A stretch of DNA of 64,000 nt from Arsenicibacter rosenii (GTDB taxonomy: Bacteria; Bacteroidota; Bacteroidia; Cytophagales; Spirosomataceae). A program made the position numbers and the translations under genes. The notes beneath the pieces were generated by a model. It was given only the letters and a program-made list of their open reading frames with translations, searched no databases and was not told the DNA's origin. Below, in pieces: positions 55,719 through 64,000 of the stretch (the first letter of the stretch is position 1; the number at the start of each line of letters is the position of its first letter). The stretch lies in the NCBI RefSeq assembly GCF_001870735.1, contig NZ_MORL01000002.1:443076-507075 (forward strand), written 5' to 3'.

Positions 55719-56003
55719 ATGAAAAAAACAGCTCTTTCCCTGTTTCTGCTGGCCGGCCTGGCCGCTCCTCTGTTCGCGCAAACGCCTGATTGTCCGAAAG
55801 ACAAATGCAAGTCAGGTTCAGGTTGCTGCAAAACCCAATGTGCCGAAGCCAAAGCCTGTGAGGGTGCGGCCAAAGTGACCGCCGTCTCACAAAAGAGCGC
55901 AGGCGCCTGCTGCACAAAGCAGACTGACAAGGCCATGACCAAAGCCGCTACAAAAAAGGCGGTCGTTAAACCAGGCACATTGGTGGCACTCGCTGCCAAA
56001 TAA
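55719..56003 (+). CDS. Small Cys-rich exported protein
   Basis: 94 aa. Signal peptide 1-20 (AAPLFAQ). The mature 74 residues contain eight Cys (25, 30, 36, 37, 41, 47, 64, 65) including two CC pairs, together with many Lys and Ala. There is no known domain; the pattern suggests metal binding (copper or similar soft metals) or disulfide stabilisation. It is divergent from the two-component system and followed by its own terminator. Control by that system is suggested by the 11-bp direct repeats between them. Confidence 0.78.
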   Translation: MKKTALSLFLLAGLAAPLFAQTPDCPKDKCKSGSGCCKTQCAEAKACEGAAKVTAVSQKSAGACCTKQTDKAMTKAATKKAVVKPGTLVALAAK

Positions 56004-56021
56004 GGCCCTTGCCGACGATAA

Positions 56022-56055
56022 ACGGGCACAGTCAACGTGGGTTGGCTGCGCCCGT
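56022..56055 (+). terminator. Terminator of the Cys-rich protein gene
   Basis: A 15-bp stem (56022-56036 with 56041-56055; one mismatch, one G-U) with loop GTGG is followed by a T-rich stretch near 56058-56064. Confidence 0.75.
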
Positions 56056-56118
56056 CCGTGTTTTCTGAACTGATCAGTATCAGTGCCCCGGCAGGCAGCA
56101 TCTCCGCCACAAATTGTT

Positions 56119-56126
56119 TAATTTTG
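56119..56126 (+). promoter_or_regulatory. Candidate -7 element of the U32 gene
   Basis: TAATTTTG fits the Bacteroidetes -7 consensus TAnnTTTG and lies 53 bases before the ATG at 56179. No clear -33 TTTG is seen at the right distance, so this is a weak call. Confidence 0.35.
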
Positions 56127-56178
56127 CGCTGTATTGGCGCACGGAAGCTGTTTGGTGCGTAAATCTTCTTTTGTTGCG

Positions 56179-57414
56179 ATGGATAGTATCGAAGTAATGG
56201 CACCGGCCGGATCGTGGGAAGCGATGCGGGCCGGTTTACAGGCCGGGGCAAACTCAGTCTATTTTGGCATTGAACAACTCAACATGCGGGCACGGCAAAC
56301 AAATAACTTTACGGCCGACGACCTGCCGGCCATTGCTGCCTTGTGTAAGGAGTACAACGCGAAAAGCTACATTACCCTCAATACCATTATCTACGACCAC
56401 GACATTTCGCTCATGCGCCGGATTGTGGATCAGGCGAAGGAAAGTGGCATTTCAGCCATCATTGCCTCTGACCTGGCCGTGATGAACTATGCCCGTAAGA
56501 AGGGGGTCGAGATTCATATTTCGACGCAGTCGAACGTAACAAACATCGAAACCGTCGAATTTTTTGCCGACTATGCCGATGTAATTGTCACCTCCCGCGA
56601 GTTGACCTTGCAGCAGATTGGCCTGATTACGCGCGAAATTAAGCGTCGGCACATTTCCGGGCCGTCGGGCAATCTGGTGCAGATTGAGGTCTTTGCCCAT
56701 GGAGCGCTATGTATGGCGGTGTCGGGTAAGTGTTACCTGAGCCTGCATTCACACAATGCGTCGGCCAACCGTGGCGCGTGCATCCAGAACTGCCGCCGCG
56801 AATATATCGTCACGGATAAGGAAGAAGGCTACCAGCTGGCGATTGATAACGAGTACATTATGTCGGCTCAGGACCTGTGTACGATTGATTTTCTGGATAA
56901 GATTCTGGAAGCCGGTGTACGGGTGCTCAAGCTTGAAGGACGCGGCCGGGCGGCGGACTATGTCTATACTACCACCAAATGCTACCGCGAAGCCGTCGAT
57001 GCCATTCAGGCCGGGACCTATACTGCCGATAAAATTGCTGACTGGAAAGAGCAGTTACAAACAGTCTATAACCGCGGGTTCTGGGACGGCTATTACCTGG
57101 GCCGCAAAATGGGCGAGTGGAGCAACGTACACGGTTCGGTAGCGACCAAACGCAAAATTTACATCGGCAAGGGCGTGAAGTACTTTGAGAAAATCGGGGT
57201 CGGCGAGTTTCTGCTCGAAGCCAATGACATCAGCCAGGGCGATCAACTGATCGTGACCGGCCCGACAACCGGCTACATGGAGCTGACGGCGGAAGAAATC
57301 CGCGTAGCCACGGGCGAAAACGTCGACAAAGCCGCAAAGGGAACGACAATTTCAATGCCGGTAACGGGCAAAATCCGGCCTTCCGACAAACTGTATAAAG
57401 TGGTGGATGCCTAG
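56179..57414 (+). CDS. Peptidase U32 family protein (TrhP/RlhA-like)
   Basis: 411 aa from the ATG at 56179, the start that gives the conserved MDSIEVMAPAGSWEAMRAG; an in-frame ATG at 56134 adds 15 residues. The barrel carries the family signature FAHGALCMAVSGKCYLS and four Cys in the pattern C178, C185, C201, C205, which in relatives hold a Fe-S cluster. Some U32 proteins hydroxylate tRNA or rRNA using prephenate-derived chemistry (TrhP, RlhA); others are called collagenases. The ferredoxin gene five bases downstream supports a redox RNA-modifying role. Confidence 0.88.
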   Translation: MDSIEVMAPAGSWEAMRAGLQAGANSVYFGIEQLNMRARQTNNFTADDLPAIAALCKEYNAKSYITLNTIIYDHDISLMRRIVDQAKESGISAIIASDLAVMNYARKKGVEIHISTQSNVTNIETVEFFADYADVIVTSRELTLQQIGLITREIKRRHISGPSGNLVQIEVFAHGALCMAVSGKCYLSLHSHNASANRGACIQNCRREYIVTDKEEGYQLAIDNEYIMSAQDLCTIDFLDKILEAGVRVLKLEGRGRAADYVYTTTKCYREAVDAIQAGTYTADKIADWKEQLQTVYNRGFWDGYYLGRKMGEWSNVHGSVATKRKIYIGKGVKYFEKIGVGEFLLEANDISQGDQLIVTGPTTGYMELTAEEIRVATGENVDKAAKGTTISMPVTGKIRPSDKLYKVVDA

Positions 57415-57419
57415 CGGAT

Positions 57420-57644
57420 ATGCCTAAAATTGTTCACCTCCGGAAAAACTGCATTGGCTGCAATGCCTGCGTTGAGATCGCTTATGACCGGTGGCGCATG
57501 TCGAAAAAAGACGGCAAAAGTGTGCTATTGGGGGCAAAGGAAAAGAAAGGAATCTACCAGGTCGATATCCTGTTCGACGAGTACGATGATAATGTCCGGG
57601 CGGCCGAAGCCTGCCCGGTGAACATTATCCAGGTATATGTCTGA
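57420..57644 (+). CDS. Small ferredoxin, single [4Fe-4S] type
   Basis: 74 aa. Cys11, Cys14 and Cys17 (CIGCNAC) plus Cys65 (EACPVNII) are the ligands of one 4Fe-4S cluster. It starts five bases after the U32 stop codon, hence co-transcribed. It most likely feeds electrons to, or repairs the cluster of, the U32 protein (inference from coupling). It ends 17 bases before a convergent gene. Confidence 0.88.
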   Translation: MPKIVHLRKNCIGCNACVEIAYDRWRMSKKDGKSVLLGAKEKKGIYQVDILFDEYDDNVRAAEACPVNIIQVYV

Positions 57645-57661
57645 CACAAAGTTGCGCGCAG

Positions 57662-58132
57662 TTATTCGCCGATTTTCTGAGCTCCTGCGTTGCGGTCCTG
57701 AGACTTAATTTTGATCGCAAGTCCGGTAACGGATAAATCCCGCCGTGAGTAGTTCACGATTAGCAAAGGAATAAACAATTTACGGTGTCTTTGGCGAGGA
57801 AAGAGTAGACCATCTGCGTTTCCGACGTTTTCAACCGCTTCGTAATACGCATTGTCGTATAATTCGGCATTGGTTTTATGACGCCCGATCGGGAAAAACA
57901 GAATGTAAAAGGTTGAGCTGCTGGCATGACCTTTCGTGGTTTTAAGTGTTTCGTATTCGCTTCTTTTTAACGGCTCGACCTGCGATACCGCATTATTAAT
58001 CGATACTTCCGTTGCCTGATTGTTTCGTCTGAAGGAGGGCAGTGATAATGAGCAGGATGATAAAGTTGCCCCCAATAAAGTTACCAATGCGGCGGTTTTC
58101 AGGCTTTTTAGTTGTTTATTTCTATAGTACAT
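57662..58132 (-). CDS. Putative lipoprotein of unknown function
   Basis: 156 aa. A basic N-terminus, a hydrophobic helix and the lipobox LSSC with Cys27 mark a lipoprotein. The mature part contains a hydrophobic patch (TFYILFFPIGRH) and a region rich in Arg/Lys near the end. AT-rich coding compared with the neighbouring genes. I recognise no family; similar short lipoproteins are frequent in Cytophagales. Confidence 0.68.
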   Translation of the reverse strand: MYYRNKQLKSLKTAALVTLLGATLSSCSLSLPSFRRNNQATEVSINNAVSQVEPLKRSEYETLKTTKGHASSSTFYILFFPIGRHKTNAELYDNAYYEAVENVGNADGLLFPRQRHRKLFIPLLIVNYSRRDLSVTGLAIKIKSQDRNAGAQKIGE

Positions 58133-58267
58133 GGTATACGGTAACTATTTGTTTTTTAGGTAGTTATTTTAGATAGTACCGAATGTAATTATAGTTTTAT
58201 TATATGATAATTTATAGTCTATGTATTTTTTTCTATCCATTGGTTTAACAACAGCGTTACCTGAATA

Positions 58268-58483
58268 TTATAAACCATGACCAAAATTGGCTACTTCCTG
58301 AAGGGTACTTTTCGGGTGAATGACGGGTCCGAGGGTTGATTCCGGATGTTGTTGAAGCATACCAGAGAGCGTGTCTTTGAGTTGTGCCAGTTCTACGGCA
58401 GTCATGTCGCGTTCAAAAAGACGTAAAATGATCAGTTGCGCTTCATGCATACGTTTACTTCGGGTAATGAGTGTCCGGTTCAT
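58268..58483 (-). CDS. Small hypothetical protein
   Basis: 71 aa, helical by composition, with RMHEAQLIILRLFERDMTAVELAQLKDTL as its main segment (amphipathic) and no export signal. No family is recognised. It stands alone in AT-rich surroundings; the gaps on either side (58133-58267 and 58484-58547) show no other gene. The clean ATG start, sensible composition and absence of a longer overlapping frame make it a plausible gene. Confidence 0.55.
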   Translation of the reverse strand: MNRTLITRSKRMHEAQLIILRLFERDMTAVELAQLKDTLSGMLQQHPESTLGPVIHPKSTLQEVANFGHGL

Positions 58484-58547
58484 CTAAACAGTAGTTTATG
58501 GGCTGAACACACATGGTCTGCCGTGTTCATAAACAAATTAACACTAA

Positions 58548-58602
58548 AATCAGCTACAACGTTAACAATGAGCGAATAAAAGCCGGATCGTTGTAGCTGA
58601 TT
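58548..58602 (-). terminator. Terminator-like hairpin after the CDF gene
   Basis: Perfect 14-bp arms (58548-58561 and 58589-58602) with a 27-base loop; on the minus strand the stem is followed by TTTTAG. It lies just beyond the stop codon of the CDF exporter. Confidence 0.55.
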
Positions 58603-58610
58603 CTGGTCTG

Positions 58611-59504
58611 TCAGGCGGGTTCGATATGCACCAGTACGTCGTACACGTACGGTTTTTCGCGTTGAATGGCCGCTTTAACGGCATGCGCAATATCGTGGCC
58701 TTCGCGGACGGTCAGCTCGCCGGAGACTTCGACGTGCAGGTCAACGAAAAACTCAAAGCCCATTTTCCGGACAAAACATTTCTCGGTCCCCAGCACCCCC
58801 GGTACCGCGCGGGCAATCTGCTCAATTTCCCGTTTCCAGTCGCCGGGAGGCGCTTCGTCCATGATTTCGCCGAATGCCGGCCGGAAAATAAGGTAGGCGT
58901 TGAAGACAATGATCCCCGAGGCAACCAAGGCTGCCCAGTCGTCGGCACTTTCGTAACCGGGGCCGCCAAGAAGGGCAATGGAAATACCGATAAACGCTGT
59001 CAGCGAGGTGATGGCGTCTGAGCGATGGTGCCACGCATCGGCTTTTACGGCGTTGCTCTCAACCTCCTCGCCGACCTTCGTAACCTTGCGGAATAAAACC
59101 TCTTTGATGATGACGACACCGGCCAGAACAGCCAGCGTAAACGGGGCCGGTAGCTCGTGGGGCGTCCGGATGTTGTCGATACTTTGCAGGGCAATCAGAG
59201 CAGCGGCCCCCCAGAGCGCAATGGCGACGAGGAGCGCTGCCAGAGGTTCGGCTTTGCCGTGACCGTAAGGGTGGTTATCGTCTGGCTTCTGGGCAGCTGT
59301 CCGCAGGCCCAGCCACACAAAAAACGACGTAACAAGGTCGGTCGCCGATTCTAAGGCATCGGCAATGAGGGCATAGGAGTTGCCTAGCCAACCGGCCAAT
59401 CCCTTGATAATCATTAACCCGACGTTAACAACCATGCCCGTAATCGTTGATTGTTCTCCTTTCTTAGCCCGGTGCGGCTCTGTCGGAAAATCTGCTGGAT
59501 TCAT
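58611..59504 (-). CDS. CDF family cation exporter
   Basis: 297 aa from the ATG at 59504; an ATG at 59606 lies in repeat-rich leader sequence and adds 34 residues. Membrane helices are visible at about 20-40, 48-65, 82-100, 112-130, 150-170 and 178-195. The metal site residues are in SYALIADALESATD (helix 2) and AWHHRSDAIT (helix 5, HxxxD). The cytoplasmic C-terminal domain (about 205-297) includes GFEFFVDLHVEVSG. CDF proteins export Zn2+, Fe2+, Cd2+ or Mn2+ by proton exchange. Its neighbour is a CzcB/CzcA-type metal efflux pair, supporting a metal resistance cluster. Confidence 0.9.
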   Translation of the reverse strand: MNPADFPTEPHRAKKGEQSTITGMVVNVGLMIIKGLAGWLGNSYALIADALESATDLVTSFFVWLGLRTAAQKPDDNHPYGHGKAEPLAALLVAIALWGAAALIALQSIDNIRTPHELPAPFTLAVLAGVVIIKEVLFRKVTKVGEEVESNAVKADAWHHRSDAITSLTAFIGISIALLGGPGYESADDWAALVASGIIVFNAYLIFRPAFGEIMDEAPPGDWKREIEQIARAVPGVLGTEKCFVRKMGFEFFVDLHVEVSGELTVREGHDIAHAVKAAIQREKPYVYDVLVHIEPA

Positions 59505-59633
59505 TTTATCTAATGTATAATGAACAATGGGTAATGTGAAATGCTTAATGAATAATGAACAATGAATAATGCCGGTCATACCACGGCTGCACATTACATT
59601 ATTCATTTTTCATTAAGCATTTTTCATTTATTT
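59505..59633. repeat. AATGAACAATGAATAATG-type repeat region
   Basis: The gap between the CDF and adaptor genes is filled by AATGAACAATGAATAATG-like units (about 59516-59570) and, further on, their imperfect reverse complement (about 59592-59632, CATTATTCATTTTTCATTA). It can fold into a long imperfect hairpin. Such AT-rich repeats are frequent between Cytophagales genes; here it separates the two transport genes and probably also ends the adaptor transcript. Confidence 0.65.
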
Positions 59634-60803
59634 TCAGGCTTCTTTGGCCCGTTCGGCACTTAAAAAATAGGCTCCGGACCGGACAATACGGGCTGACGCC
59701 GGGAAGGATGCCGGCAGGATCACTTCAATCCGGCCGTTTTCGCGGATACCGGTTTTAATGGCGACCAGCCGGAACCGGCGGCCCCCTTTACCCGGCTCTT
59801 CCACATAAACATACGCACCATTACTTTCCTGAACAACTGCATCGTCGGGTAAGGCCAAAACCCGCCGTTGATCGGTCAGAATCGTTGCCCGGATGTAGGA
59901 ACCCGGAAACAGCCTGCGCATGTCCGCATTGACCAGATTCGCATGGACGGTTACGGTTTTGGTCTGCAAATCAAACGTTTGTCCGACCCGGTAAACGCGT
60001 GCCGTCAGTTCGCCGGTTTGTTGCTGAGGAATCATGAACCGGACCGTTTGTCCTTCCCGAACTTGGGGCACATCCTGTTCAAACACCTGTAATTCGAGGT
60101 GCAGGTGTTCTTTGTTTACGATCTCAACCAGCACGTCTGTACTGTTAACAAACTGCCCGATCTTAAGGTTGACTTTATCTACGTAACCGCCGATGGGGGC
60201 CGGCAGCGGTATCGTCCGCTGGATATGTCCTCTGTGCAGTTCGGGCAGCGAGATGTGCAACTGTTCCAGTTGTGCTTCAAGCGAGGCCAGCAAGGCCTTT
60301 GTGGTCTGTACATCGGCTGTCGACTGTTCCAGATTCCGGCGGGCACCTACCTGCTCGCGATTCAGTTCGGTCTGGCGGTCAAGCTCTTGTCCCACAAAAT
60401 GCAGCCGTGCCTGGGCCTGCAGGTATTCCTGCTGGAGTTTGATGTAATCGGGGTGTTCAAGGACGGCAAGGACCTGGCCTTTACGCACCCGGTCGCCTTC
60501 CAGCAGGCGGGTTGCCCGTACAAACCCACCCATCGGAGCACTGACCGTGGCCCAGTGTTCGGGCGGGGCTTCGAGCTTACCCGTTGCCTGAATGGTTCGG
60601 CCCATCATCAGGGTGTCGGGGTGGCCCAGCACAATACCGGTTTGCTGAAACTGCTCGTCCGAAATCCGGACCGTCTGCTTTAGTGATTCCGGGGTTGTTT
60701 CAGGTGTGGCCTGGCCGGGGGCTTGCTCGCGGGACGAACAGGCAGCAAAAAGGCCGGTGAGGACTATGGCCCATAAGAACGGGATTGGTCTTGTTAATTG
60801 CAT
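59634..60803 (-). CDS. RND efflux periplasmic adaptor (CzcB-like) lipoprotein
   Basis: 389 aa. Lipobox LFAAC with Cys22. A beta-barrel/lipoyl part (LAVLEHPDYIKLQQEYLQAQARL), a coiled-coil hairpin (about 130-200) and a second lipoyl half (PAPIGGYVDKVNLKIGQFV) give the membrane-fusion-protein layout. It links the inner-membrane pump to the outer-membrane channel. The gap to the pump gene is 20 bases, so the pump is translated first. No His-rich metal-binding extension is present. Confidence 0.92.
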   Translation of the reverse strand: MQLTRPIPFLWAIVLTGLFAACSSREQAPGQATPETTPESLKQTVRISDEQFQQTGIVLGHPDTLMMGRTIQATGKLEAPPEHWATVSAPMGGFVRATRLLEGDRVRKGQVLAVLEHPDYIKLQQEYLQAQARLHFVGQELDRQTELNREQVGARRNLEQSTADVQTTKALLASLEAQLEQLHISLPELHRGHIQRTIPLPAPIGGYVDKVNLKIGQFVNSTDVLVEIVNKEHLHLELQVFEQDVPQVREGQTVRFMIPQQQTGELTARVYRVGQTFDLQTKTVTVHANLVNADMRRLFPGSYIRATILTDQRRVLALPDDAVVQESNGAYVYVEEPGKGGRRFRLVAIKTGIRENGRIEVILPASFPASARIVRSGAYFLSAERAKEA

Positions 60804-60823
60804 GAGATAAAAACGTTTACGGC

Positions 60824-63800
60824 TCAGGCTTGCTGCCGGGCCGGTTGAGATGATGGTTTACGGGAAGCGACAACGCTGTATAGCACGGGAAGCACGACCA
60901 GCGTCAGGAGTGTAGCCGATACCAGCCCGCCGATAACGACCGTTGCCAGCGGTTTCTGTACTTCGGCACCGGCCGAGGCCGACATGGCCATGGGCAGAAA
61001 TCCCAGCGAGGCCACTGCCGCCGTCATCACTACCGGCCGGAACCGGACGCTGGTGCCCCGCCTGACGCGGTCAGCAACGTTGCTGACGCCTTCTGCCTCC
61101 AGTTCGTTGAAATAGCTGATAAGGACAATTCCGTTCAGAACGGCAATACCGAAGAGGGCGATGAAACCGACACCGGCCGAAATGCTGAACGGCATCTGCC
61201 GGATCCAGAGCGCCGTAACGCCGCCGATGGCCGACAGTGGAATGGCCGTAAAAATCATCAGGGCCTGACTCACGGAGTTGAAGGTCACGAACAATAACAG
61301 GCCAATCAGCAACAGGGCCAGCGGTACTGCTATGCCCAGCCGGGCCTTGGCTTTGACCAGATTCTCGAACTGCCCGCCGTAGGTGTACCGGTAGCCCGGC
61401 GGCAGCGGCAGGTCTTTGTCGAGCACCGTTTTCATTTCGTTGACTAGGCTCTCGACATCCCGCCCGCGTACGTTGACACCGATGGTGATGCGACGCTGGG
61501 CATTATCGCGGGATACCTGCATGGGGGCGTACTGGTAACGGATATTGGCCAGTTCGGCCAATGGTACCTGCTGGCCACCTGCTACATCGACATACAATTG
61601 CCGGATGTTATCGATGTCTTTGCGATAGGCACTGTCGAGCCGTACGACCAGATCGAACCGGCGTTCGCCTTCGAAGACGGCACCGGCCGTTTCGCCCGCA
61701 AAAGCGGTTTTCAGAATCCGGTTCAGGCTGGCTACCGAGACACCATACTGCGCCAGCCGGGCACGGTTGTAGGAGACCAGCATCTGCGGCAGGCCAACGA
61801 CCTGCTCCACTTTAAGGTCACCGACCCCCTGGATGGATTTCAGCCGGTTGGCAGCCTGATTGGCGCGGGCATACAGCGTGTCCAGATTGTCGCCGTAGAT
61901 TTTGATCGCCACGTCTGATTTAACACCGGTCATTAACTCATTGAAACGAAGCTGGATGGGCTGGGTGAACTCCAGATTGAGCCCCGGCAACACACTGACC
62001 GCCCGCCGCATTTTGTCGATAAGTTCGGCTTTGGTATGGGCCGTAGTCCACTCCGAAGGGTCTTTCAGAACGACCATGATGTCAGCCGCTTCGATGGGCA
62101 TGGGATCGGTCGGAATTTCGGCCGTCCCGATTTTTGAAATCACCTGTACGACCTCCGGAAAGCCGTTTTTCAGAATCGTTTCGACCCGCCGCGTGGTTTC
62201 GACCGACTGCGAAAGCGATGAACCCGGCTTGAGCGTCAGGCTGATGGCAATGTCGCCTTCGTCCAGATTGGGGATAAACTCGCCGCCCATCGTCGTAAAC
62301 AGCCACAACGCTCCCGCCAGCAGGACGACCGAACCGGCCAGCACGGATTTCCTCGCCCGCAGGGCTCCTTCCAGCAGGGGTGTATATCCCTTTTGCAGTG
62401 TTTTCATGATCCGGTCGGCCAGCGTGCCTTCTTCCTGAATGTCTTTCCGGAGCAGGGTGGCCGCAATCATCGGCACATAGGTCAGGCAGAGGAGCATGGC
62501 CCCGATTATGGCGAAGCCGACGGTGAGGGCCATCGGGCGGAACATTTTCCCCTCAATGCCCGTCAGTGACAGAATCGGGACGTAAACAATCAGAATAATC
62601 AGCTGCCCGAACAGGGCCGACCGCATGAGCCGGCTCGCTGATTCCAGCGCAATGTCGTCCATGCTTTTCTGTTGGCTCAGTGAGGTATGGACAAGCTGAA
62701 AAATCATGCTTTCGACGATAATCACCGCCCCGTCGACGAGCAGGCCGAAGTCGATGGCCCCGAGGCTCATCAGGTTGGCCGACACACCGAAGACGTGCAT
62801 CATCCCCAGCGCAAACAGCATACACAGCGGAATCACCGACGCCACCACCAGCCCCGCCCGCCAGTTGCCGAGCAGGAGCAGTAAGACACTCATCACAATG
62901 ATGCCCCCTTCGAGCAGATTATGGCTAACGGTCCGGATCGCTTTGTCGATCAGTACTTTCCGGTCGAGGAACGGTTCGATGACCACACCCGGCGGCAGGC
63001 TTTTCTGAATCTGCGTGATCCGTTCCTTCACACCGGCAATGGTTTTTTCGGAACTCGCGCCTTTGAGCATTAATACAATCCCCCCGACCACTTCACCTTG
63101 TCCGTTACGGGTCATGGCGCCGTAGCGGACCGCGTGGCCCATCTGTACGGAGGCTACATCGCGCACCAGCACAGGCGTAACGCCCAGGGTTTTTACCACA
63201 ATCTGTTCAATGTCTCCGGGCTGCTGCACCGTTCCTTCGCCCCGGATAAAATAGGCCTCCGGTCCTTTTTCGATGTAGCTGCCTCCGGTATTGGCATTGT
63301 TGTCGGCCAGGGCATTCAGTACTTCGGCCAGCGTAGTATTCATGGCCCGAAGCCGTTCGGGATCAATACTGACTTCGTATTCTTTAAGATACCCGCCCAG
63401 GCTGCTGACCTCAACCACGCCGGAGACGCCGGACAACTGACGTTTCACGATCCAGTCCTGAATGGTACGCAGGTCAGTAGGGGAGTAGCGGTTCTCAAAA
63501 CCGGCTTCCGGCCGGACCACATACTGGTAAATTTCGCCGAGGCCGGTCGTAATCGGGGCCATTTGCGGCGATCCGGCCAGCAGGTCCTTTTCGGCCGTTT
63601 TCAACTGCTCCGAGACCAGTTGCCGGGCCAGATAGGTGGGCGTTTCGTCGTCAAAAACAACGGTGATGACCGACAATCCGAACCGCGAAATAGAACGGAT
63701 TTCGATCACGCCCGGTACATTCCGGAGGGTGGCTTCGAGGGGAAAGGTAATAAACTGCTCGACCTCCTGCGCCGCCAGCGACGGGGTTTGGGTGATTACC

Positions 63801-63943
63801 TGCACCTGATTATTGGTGATGTCGGGAACGGCATCAATGGGTAATTGAGTAAAGGCATAACCGCCCCAGGCGATCAACGCCATTACCCCCAGCACGACCG
63901 CCAGCTTTTGGCGGATGCTGAACTGAATGATTTGTTGAAGCAT
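60824..63943 (-). CDS. CzcA-type heavy-metal RND efflux pump
   Basis: 1039 aa from the ATG at 63943 (MLQQIIQFSIRQKLAVVLG); an ATG 15 bases upstream is possible. Twelve membrane segments fall in the two RND halves. The signature DFGLLVDGAVIIVESM in helix 4 is the heavy-metal (HME) type with the Asp needed for proton coupling. The large periplasmic loops hold the FxG and porter domains. It drives metal ions (zinc, cobalt, cadmium, copper or silver class) from the periplasm or cytoplasm through an outer-membrane partner. That partner is not in the window and probably lies just upstream, beyond the right edge. The last 57 bases of the window show no gene. Confidence 0.93.
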   Translation of the reverse strand: MLQQIIQFSIRQKLAVVLGVMALIAWGGYAFTQLPIDAVPDITNNQVQVITQTPSLAAQEVEQFITFPLEATLRNVPGVIEIRSISRFGLSVITVVFDDETPTYLARQLVSEQLKTAEKDLLAGSPQMAPITTGLGEIYQYVVRPEAGFENRYSPTDLRTIQDWIVKRQLSGVSGVVEVSSLGGYLKEYEVSIDPERLRAMNTTLAEVLNALADNNANTGGSYIEKGPEAYFIRGEGTVQQPGDIEQIVVKTLGVTPVLVRDVASVQMGHAVRYGAMTRNGQGEVVGGIVLMLKGASSEKTIAGVKERITQIQKSLPPGVVIEPFLDRKVLIDKAIRTVSHNLLEGGIIVMSVLLLLLGNWRAGLVVASVIPLCMLFALGMMHVFGVSANLMSLGAIDFGLLVDGAVIIVESMIFQLVHTSLSQQKSMDDIALESASRLMRSALFGQLIILIVYVPILSLTGIEGKMFRPMALTVGFAIIGAMLLCLTYVPMIAATLLRKDIQEEGTLADRIMKTLQKGYTPLLEGALRARKSVLAGSVVLLAGALWLFTTMGGEFIPNLDEGDIAISLTLKPGSSLSQSVETTRRVETILKNGFPEVVQVISKIGTAEIPTDPMPIEAADIMVVLKDPSEWTTAHTKAELIDKMRRAVSVLPGLNLEFTQPIQLRFNELMTGVKSDVAIKIYGDNLDTLYARANQAANRLKSIQGVGDLKVEQVVGLPQMLVSYNRARLAQYGVSVASLNRILKTAFAGETAGAVFEGERRFDLVVRLDSAYRKDIDNIRQLYVDVAGGQQVPLAELANIRYQYAPMQVSRDNAQRRITIGVNVRGRDVESLVNEMKTVLDKDLPLPPGYRYTYGGQFENLVKAKARLGIAVPLALLLIGLLLFVTFNSVSQALMIFTAIPLSAIGGVTALWIRQMPFSISAGVGFIALFGIAVLNGIVLISYFNELEAEGVSNVADRVRRGTSVRFRPVVMTAAVASLGFLPMAMSASAGAEVQKPLATVVIGGLVSATLLTLVVLPVLYSVVASRKPSSQPARQQA

Positions 63944-64000
63944 ATAGGATGAAATCAAAGGAAATATACGCGCTTCTGCCGGCCGGCGAGGTGCGGTCGG

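Noticed and set aside
59505-59606. 34-residue N-terminal extension of the CDF exporter
   Set aside because: It reads through AATGAACAATG repeats; MNPADFPTEP at 59504 is the natural CDF start.
1-64000. tRNA, rRNA, insertion sequences, phage genes
   Set aside because: I looked for tRNA-like T-loop motifs, transposase motifs and phage structural genes and recognised none; a tRNAscan or ISfinder search would be decisive.

Overview
This window looks like a chromosome segment of a Bacteroidetes bacterium, most likely a Cytophagales/Spirosomaceae relative (inference from gene content; no rRNA is present to confirm it). The signs are a SusC/SusD pair, a second TonB-dependent receptor with a carboxypeptidase-like N-terminal domain, Bacteroidetes-type promoters (TAnnTTTG), scarce Shine-Dalgarno sequences, many exported serine hydrolases, DUF3472 and DUF3784 proteins, and a moderately GC-rich background broken by AT-rich patches. 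I count 49 protein genes (one partial at the left edge) and recognise no tRNA, rRNA, insertion sequence or CRISPR array.

Layout. 0-6.5 kb: end of an S9 peptidase, a two-enzyme exported protein (esterase + GH9 cellulase), then a COG0523 metallochaperone GTPase and a thioredoxin-reductase-like flavoprotein behind a near-perfect 43-bp palindrome. 6.65-9.05 kb: an AT-rich island bounded by long hairpins, with two exported proteins (one carrying a complete JAMM metalloprotease motif) and a divergent XRE regulator. 9.1-11.1 kb: an ECF sigma factor, a membrane-anchored HtrA-like protease and a divergent small lipoprotein, with two matching promoter-like elements facing opposite ways. 11.3-22.4 kb: RqcH-type protein, TPR protein, TonB, tannase-like enzyme, UvrA, a DUF2281 protein and an ATP-grasp enzyme, separated by dispersed palindromic repeats. 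22.7-36.7 kb: an orphan TPR histidine kinase, a small 2Fe-2S protein, a YjjG-type phosphatase, an exported FAD enzyme, an SDR, an Rpn-like nuclease, a TonB-dependent receptor and several exported proteins.

36.9-45 kb: a four-gene operon SusC-SusD-esterase-CocE/S15 hydrolase, which looks like an importer coupled to ester or peptide hydrolysis rather than a glycan locus. 45.3-53.5 kb: subtilase, AI-2E family transporter, a double-hydrolase fusion, a 68-bp tandem repeat array that imitates CRISPR geometry, and an exported RraA/enolase pair. 53.6-57.6 kb: an OmpR-type two-component system divergent from a Cys-rich exported protein, with 11-bp-spaced direct repeats between them, then a U32 protein coupled to a ferredoxin. 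57.7-64 kb: small hypothetical proteins, a CDF cation exporter and a CzcB/CzcA-type RND metal efflux pair whose operon start lies beyond the right edge.

The best candidates for undescribed biology are the JAMM-protein island, the ECF sigma/protease/lipoprotein circuit with its mirrored promoters, and the Cys-rich protein/two-component module.
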